From NCBI GenBank assembly GCA_002414505.1, contig DHZF01000131.1, positions 1 through 52,428 of the forward strand: a stretch of DNA of 52,428 nucleotides. The letters run 5' to 3'. Shown in pieces: positions 15,647 to 23,211 of this stretch (the stretch's first letter is position 1; each line of letters starts with the position of its first letter). Below the pieces are notes generated by a model. That model worked only from the letters and a program-made list of their open reading frames with translations, was not told the DNA's origin and did no database searches. Origin of the DNA: Hyphomonas sp. UBA5111 (GTDB taxonomy: Bacteria > Pseudomonadota > Alphaproteobacteria > Caulobacterales > Hyphomonadaceae). The position numbers were made by a program, and so were the translations under genes.

Positions 15647-15708
15647 TATTATGCATTAGGCATTGACTTTGCAGAATGCATAACGCATAGCGATTTTATG
15701 CGTTTTGT
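15647..15708 (+). promoter_or_regulatory. Rightward early promoter (PR-like) with operators
   Basis: TTGACT (15663-15668) and, 17 bp on, CATAGC (15686-15691) make the same -35 and a similar -10 to the leftward promoter. Operator-like boxes are at 15647-15658 (TATTATGCATTA), 15675-15690 (AATGCATAACGCATAG) and 15694-15707 (TTTTATGCGTTTTG). The last box includes the Cro start codon. The predicted start of transcription is about 15698, the A of that ATG. Confidence 0.7.
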
Positions 15709-15973
15709 TAAAGACATCTTTGCGAAGTTCGGTGGCAACGGCGTGATCGCTGAGATCACTGGCGAAAAGTATCCCACGGTTTCCAGCTGGCTTGTCAGGT
15801 GCAGCATCCCGCCGAAGCATTGGGCTGCGCTGGTCGCAGCGGCGCCCGCACACGGGGTTACACTCACGACAGATACGATGATTGCGATTGCCGCGAACCG
15901 CGATGAAGAAAAGCTTCTGCGGGCACGAGAGGCTGACGCTCGAAAAGAAATTCAGGCGGAGCCCGCCCAATGA
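15698..15973 (+). CDS. Cro-like early repressor
   Basis: A 91-residue protein with a YdaS/Cro-type helix-turn-helix: FAKFGGNGVIAEITG is followed by YPTVSSWLVRCSIPPKHWAALV. Proteins of this kind sit opposite the CI gene and switch off the repressor during lytic growth. The frame extends upstream to 15602, but the ATG at 15698 starts the recognisable domain. No SD precedes it and the promoter spacing puts the transcript start at the ATG, so it is probably leaderless. Confidence 0.82.
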   Translation: MRFVKDIFAKFGGNGVIAEITGEKYPTVSSWLVRCSIPPKHWAALVAAAPAHGVTLTTDTMIAIAANRDEEKLLRAREADARKEIQAEPAQ

Positions 15974-16029
15974 CGCCGGCGGATCGCCTCCTGTGTTCCT
16001 GCGCGGGATGCCGCGCCACCAAAACGGCC

Positions 16030-16221
16030 TCACCTCCCGTCCCCTTGGGTGATGATGCCGGAGCAGGGCGGGTCAGACCCTCCCCCCCCGAGGCCCGTCC
16101 TGCTCATCCTCTCCAACTGATCCGCAAGTTCCAGCTTGCGTTTCGCATTCTCAATCAGAAACGAGGCAGCCACCGCCAAGTGCTCGGCCTCGTCTCTCAG
16201 TTCTGTAGGTCTGCTGTTCAT
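16030..16221 (-). CDS. Possible small helical protein, opposite strand
   Basis: A 63-codon frame with a GGGAGG Shine-Dalgarno sequence 4-5 nt before the ATG. The first 45 residues (MNSRPTELRDEAEHLAVAAS...) look like a genuine amphipathic helix with balanced charge, while the tail is Gly-rich. The plus-strand frame covering the same stretch is Pro/Ala/Arg-rich and unconvincing. It lies between cro and the next rightward gene. If real it would be transcribed against PR readthrough. Confidence 0.42.
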   Translation of the reverse strand: MNSRPTELRDEAEHLAVAASFLIENAKRKLELADQLERMSRTGLGGGGSDPPCSGIITQGDGR

Positions 16222-16255
16222 ACTGCCTCCCTGCCTCAACGGTTATGGAGGCAGT
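16222..16255. repeat. Inverted repeat covering two divergent Shine-Dalgarno sequences
   Basis: ACTGCCTCC (16222-16230) and GGAGGCAGT (16247-16255) are perfect 9-bp inverted repeats with a 16-nt loop. One arm holds the GGAGG of the rightward gene at 16261, the other the GGAGG of the leftward frame at 16221. Confidence 0.6.
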
Positions 16256-16260
16256 GACAC

Positions 16261-16665
16261 ATGCATTTCGAGGGCACAAATCCCCAAAAATTGCCGCTGG
16301 GGCGGCGCATTCAGGTCTACCTGAAAACCAAGTTCGGCAGGGACGCGGCAAAGCACGCGGCGGCCCTGGCGAATGTAGACGTCCGCACCGCACGCGGATG
16401 GCTTGAAGAAGCACGGGAGCCGAAAGGCGATGCCCTGCTGGCAATCATAACAGACATGGGCCGCGACGGCCTTCTGGCGATCTTCTCGCCGGAAGTTGAA
16501 AGCCATGAAGCGCGCCTCCGGAGGAAGATCGATGAGCACGGGCAAGAGATTGCGCGCCTTAAAGCGTGCCTTGGAACGGGCGGGCCTGCGCCTGCAAATC
16601 AAAACGCTCGTGTTCCGTGTGCTGTTCCGGAAATGGCGCGCGCAAATGGATCTGATCATCGGTGA
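16261..16665 (+). CDS. Helix-turn-helix early regulator
   Basis: A 134-residue protein. Residues 28-65 (AAKHAAALANVDVRTARGWLEE) form a helix-turn-helix of the kind found in early-right phage regulators. Then a segment KIDEHGQEIARLKACL that could be a short coiled coil, and a disordered tail. It follows cro and may play a CII-like or replication-control role (inference). GGAGG SD 9 nt upstream. Its last 134 bp overlap the next gene in another frame. Confidence 0.65.
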   Translation: MHFEGTNPQKLPLGRRIQVYLKTKFGRDAAKHAAALANVDVRTARGWLEEAREPKGDALLAIITDMGRDGLLAIFSPEVESHEARLRRKIDEHGQEIARLKACLGTGGPAPANQNARVPCAVPEMARANGSDHR

Positions 16666-16816
16666 TGAGATGATCCGCTACGGGCGGGAAACCGGCCATG
16701 CGGGGATCGTCTTTGCCGGTCACGCCACCTGCGACCGCGCAATGATGATCCTGAATGAAATCGAGACCGGCGAACGGCAGGCGCCGCGTCCCGCCAGCTA
16801 TTGGCATGATCGATAG
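16532..16816 (+). CDS. Small early phage protein overlapping the HTH gene
   Basis: A 94-residue protein. The ATG at 16532 has an excellent GGAGGA Shine-Dalgarno sequence 6 nt upstream, which lies inside the previous gene; ATGs at 16496 and 16505 have none. The N-terminal half is strongly basic (KRLRALKRALERAGLRL) and the second half neutral, ending RPASYWHDR. No family recognised. The 134-bp out-of-frame overlap with the HTH gene is unusually long. Confidence 0.6.
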   Translation: MSTGKRLRALKRALERAGLRLQIKTLVFRVLFRKWRAQMDLIIGDEMIRYGRETGHAGIVFAGHATCDRAMMILNEIETGERQAPRPASYWHDR

Positions 16817-16849
16817 CCCCCACACCCTGCCAAGGAAAGGACCACCCGC

Positions 16850-17275
16850 ATGGCGAAAGATGCAAAAGACAAGAGCAGTGATGCGCCGACCATTTTCACT
16901 CCCGCCACCAAGTCGGATTTGCGGACCGCTCTCGACAATTACGAGGCGATCAACACCGAAAAAAGTGACAAGGCCGACGCTCAGAAAACCCTTCTGGAGC
17001 GGTTCAATGAACAGCATTCATTGCCGCCCTGGATTTTCAAGATCGTCCGCAAGTTCGACAAGCTCGAACAGGATGACAGCGCAGAGTCCGCCCGTTCCAA
17101 ACGCGCCCTGACACACGCGCTGGAACAGCTCGGCATCGGCCGTCAGACCGATATCGAGGACTTCACCAGCAGCGGCCCGGCCAATGATCCGGACGGCGAT
17201 GGCGGCGGCGCACCCGCGGTCAGCGAAGAAGAGTGGAATGATGCTGATCCGAAGAAGGACCAGGACGCAGCATGA
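16850..17275 (+). CDS. Early phage protein, unknown function
   Basis: A 141-residue charged protein. The middle (LPPWIFKIVRKFDKLEQDD) is a compact helical segment and the last 40 residues are Asp/Gly-rich and disordered. Found directly before, and overlapping by 4 nt, a RuvC-like resolvase gene. I recognise no catalytic motif. Confidence 0.65.
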   Translation: MAKDAKDKSSDAPTIFTPATKSDLRTALDNYEAINTEKSDKADAQKTLLERFNEQHSLPPWIFKIVRKFDKLEQDDSAESARSKRALTHALEQLGIGRQTDIEDFTSSGPANDPDGDGGGAPAVSEEEWNDADPKKDQDAA

Positions 17276-17802
17276 TTCTGGCAATCGACCCCTCCGTAAG
17301 CAGAACGGGTTGGTGCAAAGGCCACCCTGGCGGACCCGTGCAAACGGGATCGCTGGGGCTTGGCTCTTTTGGCAAGGAACTCGGCCCCACCCTGAACGCC
17401 TTGGAGCAATGGCTCGAAGGCGCTCTGGATGGCGTCGACATCGTTTTCTACGAACAGCCGATCCAGTTCGGAAAGCAGTCGTTTGACAGTCGCCGCAAGC
17501 TCTATGCGCTCGGTGCGCTGATCGAACTGGTCTGCTACCGCCGCCGCGTACAGGTGCGCGAAGTAAACAACCAGACCTGCAAGGCGCTCTGCTACGGCAG
17601 CGCAAAGATGAAATCCGCCGAGGTGAAGGAGCGGGGCGTCGGCCTCGCCAAAGCCTGGGGATTTGAACCCGCCAATCATGATCAAGCCGATGCCTGCGCT
17701 GTGTTCCTTGTGGGCGCGCGCGAATGGTTTCCGGCCGACTTCCAGACATGGGTGGACCGCAAGGCCGCGCTCGCCCGCAAGACCGGGGAATTACTCATAT
17801 GA
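17272..17802 (+). CDS. RuvC-like Holliday-junction resolvase
   Basis: A 176-residue protein with the RNase-H-fold resolvase motifs: Asp6 in ILAIDPSVSRTGW, Glu60 in IVFYEQP, and the C-terminal acidic pair in NHDQADACAVF. RuvC-like phage enzymes cut branched DNA during replication/recombination and before packaging. It overlaps the genes on both sides by 4 nt. Confidence 0.85.
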   Translation: MILAIDPSVSRTGWCKGHPGGPVQTGSLGLGSFGKELGPTLNALEQWLEGALDGVDIVFYEQPIQFGKQSFDSRRKLYALGALIELVCYRRRVQVREVNNQTCKALCYGSAKMKSAEVKERGVGLAKAWGFEPANHDQADACAVFLVGAREWFPADFQTWVDRKAALARKTGELLI

Positions 17803-18725
17803 TCAACGAACGTGAGGGGGCCATCCTCCAAACCACCATGCCGGGCACTGGACTGGTCAATGGGCATCCTGCCGAAGCTGATGGAAACGTAGTACCATCT
17901 GCAACGGTCAAATCCGCGCCCCCTCCACCTGAAGGGGTTGGAGCCCCTGATGATGGTGCATTTGAAGCGGTCAAGGATGCCAACCCGCGCACTGAACAAG
18001 CTGGGCCGAAGGCGATTGACGCCAAGGCTTTCGAGCGTGACGAAAATGATTGGTACACAGAGCCGCGCTGGTGTGTTGACCTGCTGATTGAGGCCGAGAG
18101 GCCGACAGGGCGTATCTGGGATCCGTGCTGTGGTCATGGCACCATCGGACGCGCATTCGCTGAAAACAATCACCCGATCAAATCCACTGACCTGATCCAG
18201 CGCGAATATGGTCTCGGCGGTATCGACTTCCTGAATGTCGAACCATCACAGCGCAATCGCGTCGACCGCATATGGGTGAACCCTCCCTTTGGGCTGGCGG
18301 CGGCTTTCGTGCGTCATGCGGTCAAACTGGTCGATGGCAGCGCGTGCTTTCTGTTGCCCCTGAAATGGCTGGCCTCGGAAACCCGCCAGGACCTGTTCCG
18401 CGAAGTCGGACGGCCGCAGCGCATCTATGTGCTGGCCAATCGTCCATCCATGCCGCCGGGAAAATTTCTGGATGGCGAAACCGGACGTTTCAACTGTGAT
18501 GACCCTTTCCCGAAGGAGAAGAACGGCGAACTGAAATACCGCTGGCGCAAGGGCGACAAGCCCGGTGGCGGCGCTGTCGATTTCATGTGGGTGAAGTTCG
18601 TTCCCGGATATGAGGGGCCGACCTTCATGGACTGGCTGAGCCGGGGGGGGCAGGCAAAGCCTTACCGGCGCACCACGCGCGTAGCCGCGCCCGAAACCGC
18701 ACTGAAGCGGGGAGGGTTTGAATAA
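17799..18725 (+). CDS. Phage DNA adenine (N6/N4) methyltransferase
   Basis: A 308-residue protein. The first 85 residues are Pro/Ala-rich and probably disordered. The SAM-binding motif is WDPCCGHGTIGRAF and the catalytic motif IV is WVNPPFG, the N-P-P-F form of amino-methyltransferases. It most likely methylates adenine in DNA, protecting the phage from restriction or marking it for regulators. The ATG at 17799 overlaps the resolvase stop (ATGA). No restriction partner is present. Confidence 0.85.
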   Translation: MINEREGAILQTTMPGTGLVNGHPAEADGNVVPSATVKSAPPPPEGVGAPDDGAFEAVKDANPRTEQAGPKAIDAKAFERDENDWYTEPRWCVDLLIEAERPTGRIWDPCCGHGTIGRAFAENNHPIKSTDLIQREYGLGGIDFLNVEPSQRNRVDRIWVNPPFGLAAAFVRHAVKLVDGSACFLLPLKWLASETRQDLFREVGRPQRIYVLANRPSMPPGKFLDGETGRFNCDDPFPKEKNGELKYRWRKGDKPGGGAVDFMWVKFVPGYEGPTFMDWLSRGGQAKPYRRTTRVAAPETALKRGGFE

Positions 18726-20308
18726 TGGGCCTGATAATCGATAATTTCGCAGGTGGCGGCGGCGCCAGCCTCGCGCTGGAAGAAGCGCTTGGCCGCCCCG
18801 TCGATATCGCCATCAATCACGATCCTGACGCGATTGCCATGCACACGGCAAATCATCCTGACACTCTGCACCTTCAGGAAGACGTGTTTGCGATCCGGCC
18901 GGCAGAACTGTGCGCTGGCCGCCCAATTGATGTCGCGTGGTTCTCCCCTGACTGCAAGCATTTCAGCCGCGCCAAGGGCGGTGCGCCGGTTTCAAAGAAG
19001 ATCCGCGGCCTTGCATGGGTGGTTCTGAGGTGGGCGTCACTCCCGAAGTGGCAGCGCCCGCGCGTTATCTTCCTTGAGAACGTCTCCGAGTTCCAGACTT
19101 GGTGCCCGGTCAAGCGCAATGGCCAGCCGGACATGTCGAAGAAGGGTGAGACCTTTCGTCTGTGGGTCTCCCATCTGGAAGCGCTCGGCTATACCGTCGA
19201 GTGGCGCGAACTGGTGGCCTCGGACTTTGGGGCGCCCACGATCCGCAAGCGTTTGTTTCTGGTCGCGCGCTGCGATGGCGAGCCGATCCACTGGCCGGAA
19301 CCGACGCATGGCGATCCGTTCGCGAAGGGCTTCCGCAAATCAGGGTTGACCCCGTGGCGCACCGCCGCCGACATTATCGACTGGTCGATCCCGTGCCCGT
19401 CGATCTTCGAACGCAAGCGGCCCTTGGCAGACAAGACGCTTGCCCGGATCGCTCGCGGCATCCAGCGCTATGTGATCGACGATCCGCAGCCGTTCATCGT
19501 GAACCTGACGCACGGTGTGCGACTGGAGTCCATTGATCTCCCCATGAAAACCATCACGGGTGCGAACAGGGGAGAAAAGGCGCTAGTAGCCCCTACGCTC
19601 ATTCAGACGGGGTACGGCGAACGAGAGGGGCAGAGCCCGAGAACTCTTGATCTGCACCGGCCGCTGGGAACTGTCGTAGCCGGAGGCTCAAAGCACGCGC
19701 TCGTCGCCGCCTTCCTGGCCCAGCACAATGGCGGGCCGCGCAACGGCTCGCTCAGTGGCCGGTCAGCTGACGCCCCGATTTCCACCATCACCGGACGGGG
19801 CACACAGCAACAGCTTGTTACGTCACACCTGCTGAAGCTTCGCGGCACCTGCAAGGATGGCCAGCCCGTCACCGAACCGGCGCCGACGATTACGGCGGGC
19901 GGGCTCCACATCGGCGAGGTGCGCGCCTTCCTGCTGAAATACTATGGCGCAGGCGTCGGTCAAAGCGTGAAAGAGCCGCTGCATACTGTGACGGTGAAAG
20001 AGCGTTTCGGGCTGGTCACCATCCACGGCGAGACGTTCCAGATTACCGACATTGGAATGCGGATGCTGGCAGAACATGAACTCTATGCCGCGCAAGGGTT
20101 CCTTCAGGTCCGCCCTGATTATGTCATCCGCCCCGTGATCAACGGCAAGAAGATGACGAAGACGGCATCGATCGCGCGGTGCGGCAATTCAGTCAGCCCG
20201 CCGCCCGCCATCGAACTCGTGCGAGCGAATGCGCCGATGTTCTCCATCCTGCACCGCCCAGCCCGTAACTCCCCACCCTCCGCACCCGCTTACGGTGGCG
20301 CATCATGA
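18725..20308 (+). CDS. DNA cytosine-C5 methyltransferase
   Basis: A 527-residue enzyme. Motif I FAGGGGASLALEEAL binds SAM. Motif IV is WFSPDCKHFSRAKGG, with SPDC instead of the usual PCQ loop; its Cys is the nucleophile. Motif VI is FLENVSEF and motif VIII RKRLFLVA. Between residues 270 and 430 there are about six variants of a short beta-repeat (TITGANRG, GTVVAGG, STITGRG, TITAGG, HTVTVKE), probably a repeat-built target-recognition region. Motif X (CGNSVSPPPAIELV) closes the fold. It overlaps the helicase gene by 4 nt. Confidence 0.9.
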   Translation: MGLIIDNFAGGGGASLALEEALGRPVDIAINHDPDAIAMHTANHPDTLHLQEDVFAIRPAELCAGRPIDVAWFSPDCKHFSRAKGGAPVSKKIRGLAWVVLRWASLPKWQRPRVIFLENVSEFQTWCPVKRNGQPDMSKKGETFRLWVSHLEALGYTVEWRELVASDFGAPTIRKRLFLVARCDGEPIHWPEPTHGDPFAKGFRKSGLTPWRTAADIIDWSIPCPSIFERKRPLADKTLARIARGIQRYVIDDPQPFIVNLTHGVRLESIDLPMKTITGANRGEKALVAPTLIQTGYGEREGQSPRTLDLHRPLGTVVAGGSKHALVAAFLAQHNGGPRNGSLSGRSADAPISTITGRGTQQQLVTSHLLKLRGTCKDGQPVTEPAPTITAGGLHIGEVRAFLLKYYGAGVGQSVKEPLHTVTVKERFGLVTIHGETFQITDIGMRMLAEHELYAAQGFLQVRPDYVIRPVINGKKMTKTASIARCGNSVSPPPAIELVRANAPMFSILHRPARNSPPSAPAYGGAS

Positions 20309-21831
20309 GCGACCGCAAGAGCATGAGCGAAATCCATTTTCCGGATCGTCAGCCCAAGGCTGAGCCGCCGCACAATCTGTCGGCCGAGGCGGCGGTGCTG
20401 GGCGCGATCCTGTTCGACAACAATGCGTTCCAGCGCACACAGGAAATCCTGCGCCACGATGATTTCTATACGGAGGCGCATCAGGAACTTTATCATGCCC
20501 TGGAAGCGCGGATCATGGCCGGCGGTGTCGCTGATGGCGTGACCATGCGCGAGCATTTCGAGACCACGGGCAACCTGTCCCAGATCGGTGGGGCCGATTA
20601 CCTGGCCCAGCTTCTCGACTCTGCAGCGTTCGGACCCGAGATTGACGATTACGCCCGCATGATCCGGCATAGCGCCGCGCGTCGGGCCATCATGGAGGCC
20701 GGGGATTTTCTGCGCGCCTGCGCTGAGAGCCCGGAGGAATCCGGTCAGATCACGCACCTGCTGGAAACCACCCGCGAAAAGCTGCAATCGGTCGAGGATA
20801 TGCGCTTGCGGGGATCGCGCTGGGAAAGCGCGCAGGCGTCCACACAGCGCACCTTTGCCCAGATGGAGCACATGGTTCGCCATGGAAAGCCGGGCGAGGT
20901 TCAGGGCCTGAAAACAGGCATCCCTGACCTAGATCAGAAACTGCAGGGGCTGGTTCACAGCCGCCTGATCATCATGGGTGGCCGGCCGGGCATGGGTAAG
21001 TCAGGGGCAGCTGCCAATTTCGCCACGCATGTGGCCATGACCCCGCATGGGGAGCAGCATGCGCCGGGGCCTGACACGCATGTGGTCGGCTTCTTCTCGC
21101 TGGAAATGTCCAAGGAAGACTATGACCGGCGCACGGCATCATCGCTGGCCCACAAGAGAAAATATGGCCGCGTCGAGTATCAGGATATCGGTCAGGGCAA
21201 GCTGGGGCAGACACAGCTGGCGGTACTGGGGCAGGGCGGGCGACTGGTGCCGGATACCCTGTTCATCGATGACACGCCCTTCCTGAGTGCATCTGACATT
21301 GCGGTCAGATCCCGCGCGCTGAAACGCTCTGCCGGCCGTCTCGACCTGATCGTGATCGATTACCTGCAGATCATGAATTTCAACATTGGCCGGAACGAGA
21401 ACCTGTCAGCCGCGATTGGTCGCACCACCAGTGCGCTAAAGCAGATGGCAAAGGAGTTGCGGGTTCCGGTCATGGCGCTGTCGCAGCTGTCTCGACAGGT
21501 CGAGCAACGGGAAAACAAGCGCCCGATGATCTCTGACCTGCGCGAATCCGGTTCCGTCGAACAGGACGCGGATCAGATCATTTTCCCCTTCCGGCCCGAA
21601 TATTATCTGAACAAGGAAGAACCGCCCCACGGCGCGAAAGGCTCGAAAGAGGAACAGCGCTGGATTGAATGGTGGTCAGCGGCAACGGCCGCCAAGGGCG
21701 TGATGGAATTCAACATCGCAAAGAACCGTCACGGCGCTGAGGGCCGCGTCCTGGCGCATTACGACGCCGGCACGGATGCACTGGTGCCGCACAAGGATGA
21801 TCTGGAAATCAAGGAGGGAATGTTCGCATGA
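20305..21831 (+). CDS. dnaB: Replicative DNA helicase (DnaB family)
   Basis: A 508-residue hexameric-helicase-type protein. The N-terminal DnaB domain begins at PHNLSAEAAVLGAILFD (residues 21-37). The RecA-like domain has Walker A GGRPGMGKSG, Walker B LDLIVIDYLQ, and the arginine/loop region QLSRQVEQRENKRP with SDLRESGSVEQDAD. It would unwind the phage origin, loaded by the initiator encoded next. Confidence 0.92.
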   Translation: MSDRKSMSEIHFPDRQPKAEPPHNLSAEAAVLGAILFDNNAFQRTQEILRHDDFYTEAHQELYHALEARIMAGGVADGVTMREHFETTGNLSQIGGADYLAQLLDSAAFGPEIDDYARMIRHSAARRAIMEAGDFLRACAESPEESGQITHLLETTREKLQSVEDMRLRGSRWESAQASTQRTFAQMEHMVRHGKPGEVQGLKTGIPDLDQKLQGLVHSRLIIMGGRPGMGKSGAAANFATHVAMTPHGEQHAPGPDTHVVGFFSLEMSKEDYDRRTASSLAHKRKYGRVEYQDIGQGKLGQTQLAVLGQGGRLVPDTLFIDDTPFLSASDIAVRSRALKRSAGRLDLIVIDYLQIMNFNIGRNENLSAAIGRTTSALKQMAKELRVPVMALSQLSRQVEQRENKRPMISDLRESGSVEQDADQIIFPFRPEYYLNKEEPPHGAKGSKEEQRWIEWWSAATAAKGVMEFNIAKNRHGAEGRVLAHYDAGTDALVPHKDDLEIKEGMFA

Positions 21832-22733
21832 GCAATAAGGCTATGACTTGGGCGATAGAATGCCGGGTGAAGGGATCGCACAAACTGGTGCTGATCCTCC
21901 TGGCTGACTGTCACAATGGGAGCACAGGGGCCTGCTTTCCATCCCAGAGGTGGATCGGTGAAAAGGGTGGATTGGCAAAAAGCACTATTCAATCCGTGCT
22001 GAATGACCTGGAGGAATGGGGGTTCATTACGCGCCAAACGCAAGCGCTGGGGCGCGGAAAAGGGAGCAAGACAGACTTCGTTTTGCACCTCGATATTTTT
22101 GACCCCCAGAATATAGGCCCCCAAAATACTGACGTTAGAACCCCAGATTCCGATGACTTAGAAGCCCAGAATTCAGGGCCTGAGAATAAGGATGAACCGG
22201 AAGAGGAACCGGAAGGAACCGGAAACGCGCAGGCGCGTGACGTGTTCGATCATTACAATCGAACAGCCACAGCTGTCGGCTGGGTTGTTCATGCCAGGCT
22301 GACAGATGCAATCAAATCCCCATTGAATGCCCGGATAAAAGATTACGGCGCGGATCAGGTTAAACGGTTCATTGAAGCGCTGACAGAACTGGAATGGACG
22401 TACAGGGGATTTCGGGACAAGCCGGATTTCCGCGCCAGCCTCACCTACATCACCCGGCCCCGGACGTTCGCGGAGCATTTTGACAAACTGGTCACCAGCC
22501 AGCCTGAACGAGACCTACTGACCGGCGCGGACTCGCCTGAACGCGAATGGCCGCTGGATCTGGAGGGTGCGTTCAATGCGCTGGAACGGGAGCTGGTCAA
22601 CGGCGCTACCCGGCCCGCGTGGATTGGTGGCCGGTACGGATACCCGATGGACCCACGCTGCCCCGACGCCGAATACCCGGCTGGCCTCTACGCGCTGTTC
22701 CCGAAAATCCAGAAATGGGAGGCAGTCTCGTGA
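21828..22733 (+). CDS. Winged-helix replication initiator (lambda O-like)
   Basis: A 301-residue protein. Residues 20-85 are a winged helix (ACFPSQRWIGEKGGLAKSTIQSVLNDLEEWGFI), then an acidic, repetitive linker (residues 90-135), and a C-terminal helical domain. Gene order next to dnaB and this three-part layout recall lambda O, which binds iterons inside its own gene; the linker-coding DNA here also contains repeats. ATGA overlap with dnaB. Direct evidence for DNA binding is only the fold impression. Confidence 0.75.
   Translation: MSNKAMTWAIECRVKGSHKLVLILLADCHNGSTGACFPSQRWIGEKGGLAKSTIQSVLNDLEEWGFITRQTQALGRGKGSKTDFVLHLDIFDPQNIGPQNTDVRTPDSDDLEAQNSGPENKDEPEEEPEGTGNAQARDVFDHYNRTATAVGWVVHARLTDAIKSPLNARIKDYGADQVKRFIEALTELEWTYRGFRDKPDFRASLTYITRPRTFAEHFDKLVTSQPERDLLTGADSPEREWPLDLEGAFNALERELVNGATRPAWIGGRYGYPMDPRCPDAEYPAGLYALFPKIQKWEAVS
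22103..22224 (+). other. Candidate phage replication origin inside the initiator gene
   Basis: Five related boxes of the form CCCAGAATA lie at about 22104, 22119, 22141, 22165 and 22179, separated by AT-rich DNA. Three exact copies of GAACCGGAA follow at 22194, 22206 and 22216. They encode the acidic linker of the initiator, where lambda-type phages keep their origin. Function is inferred from position and repetition. Confidence 0.5.
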
Positions 22734-22849
22734 TGGCTCTCAAAATCAACCATTTCGCAAAATACCCGGTCTGGCTCCGGGCTGTCCTGATCGTTGGCCT
22801 GTCAGCGACGCTCTGGACCGGGATCATCCTGACAGTGGAGGCGCTGTGA
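22733..22849 (+). CDS. 38-residue single-span membrane peptide
   Basis: A short gene with one-base overlaps on both sides (TGATG at 22731-22735 and at 22847-22851). The product has a basic/aromatic N-terminus and one hydrophobic helix (AVLIVGLSATLWTGIILTV). Function unknown. Confidence 0.6.
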   Translation: MALKINHFAKYPVWLRAVLIVGLSATLWTGIILTVEAL

Positions 22850-23211
22850 TGTTTCAGATCGGACAGGAAGTTGCGTGCGTGATCGATGGGTGGCCTTGGG
22901 ATTGGCAGGGCTACACGGACATATTTCCACTGGCCAAAGGCAGCACTTACGCGGTCGTTTATCTCTACCCGGATGGCGCAATCCTTCCCTGTGGTTCGGA
23001 AATCATAGGCGATTGCATCGGGATAGGTATCGTCAACGAGCCCCTGAAGATCGCAGTCGAGAAGATGGGGATGGAGCTAGCCACCTACGACATCTGGCCA
23101 ACAGAATGGTTCCGCCGCCTCCAGCGCAACGCCGAGAGCGTCGAGCAGGCCATGACCATCTTCCGCAAAATGACAGAAACCACGAAGACACCGGAGGTGA
23201 TTGGGGCATGA
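22849..23211 (+). CDS. Early phage protein, unknown function
   Basis: A 120-residue protein rich in Ile, Gly and aromatic residues in its first half (FQIGQEVACVIDG, then a beta-rich run) and helical at the C-terminus (NAESVEQAMTIFRKM). The N-terminal pattern resembles small SH3-like phage proteins, without certainty. Start by one-base overlap with the upstream peptide gene; the end overlaps the GcrA-like gene by 4 nt. Confidence 0.65.
   Translation: MFQIGQEVACVIDGWPWDWQGYTDIFPLAKGSTYAVVYLYPDGAILPCGSEIIGDCIGIGIVNEPLKIAVEKMGMELATYDIWPTEWFRRLQRNAESVEQAMTIFRKMTETTKTPEVIGA

Noticed and set aside
15970..16257. Plus-strand frame directly after cro
   Set aside because: It begins with an ATGA overlap, but the product is Pro/Ala/Arg-rich with no protein-like pattern, and the minus strand offers a better frame with an SD.
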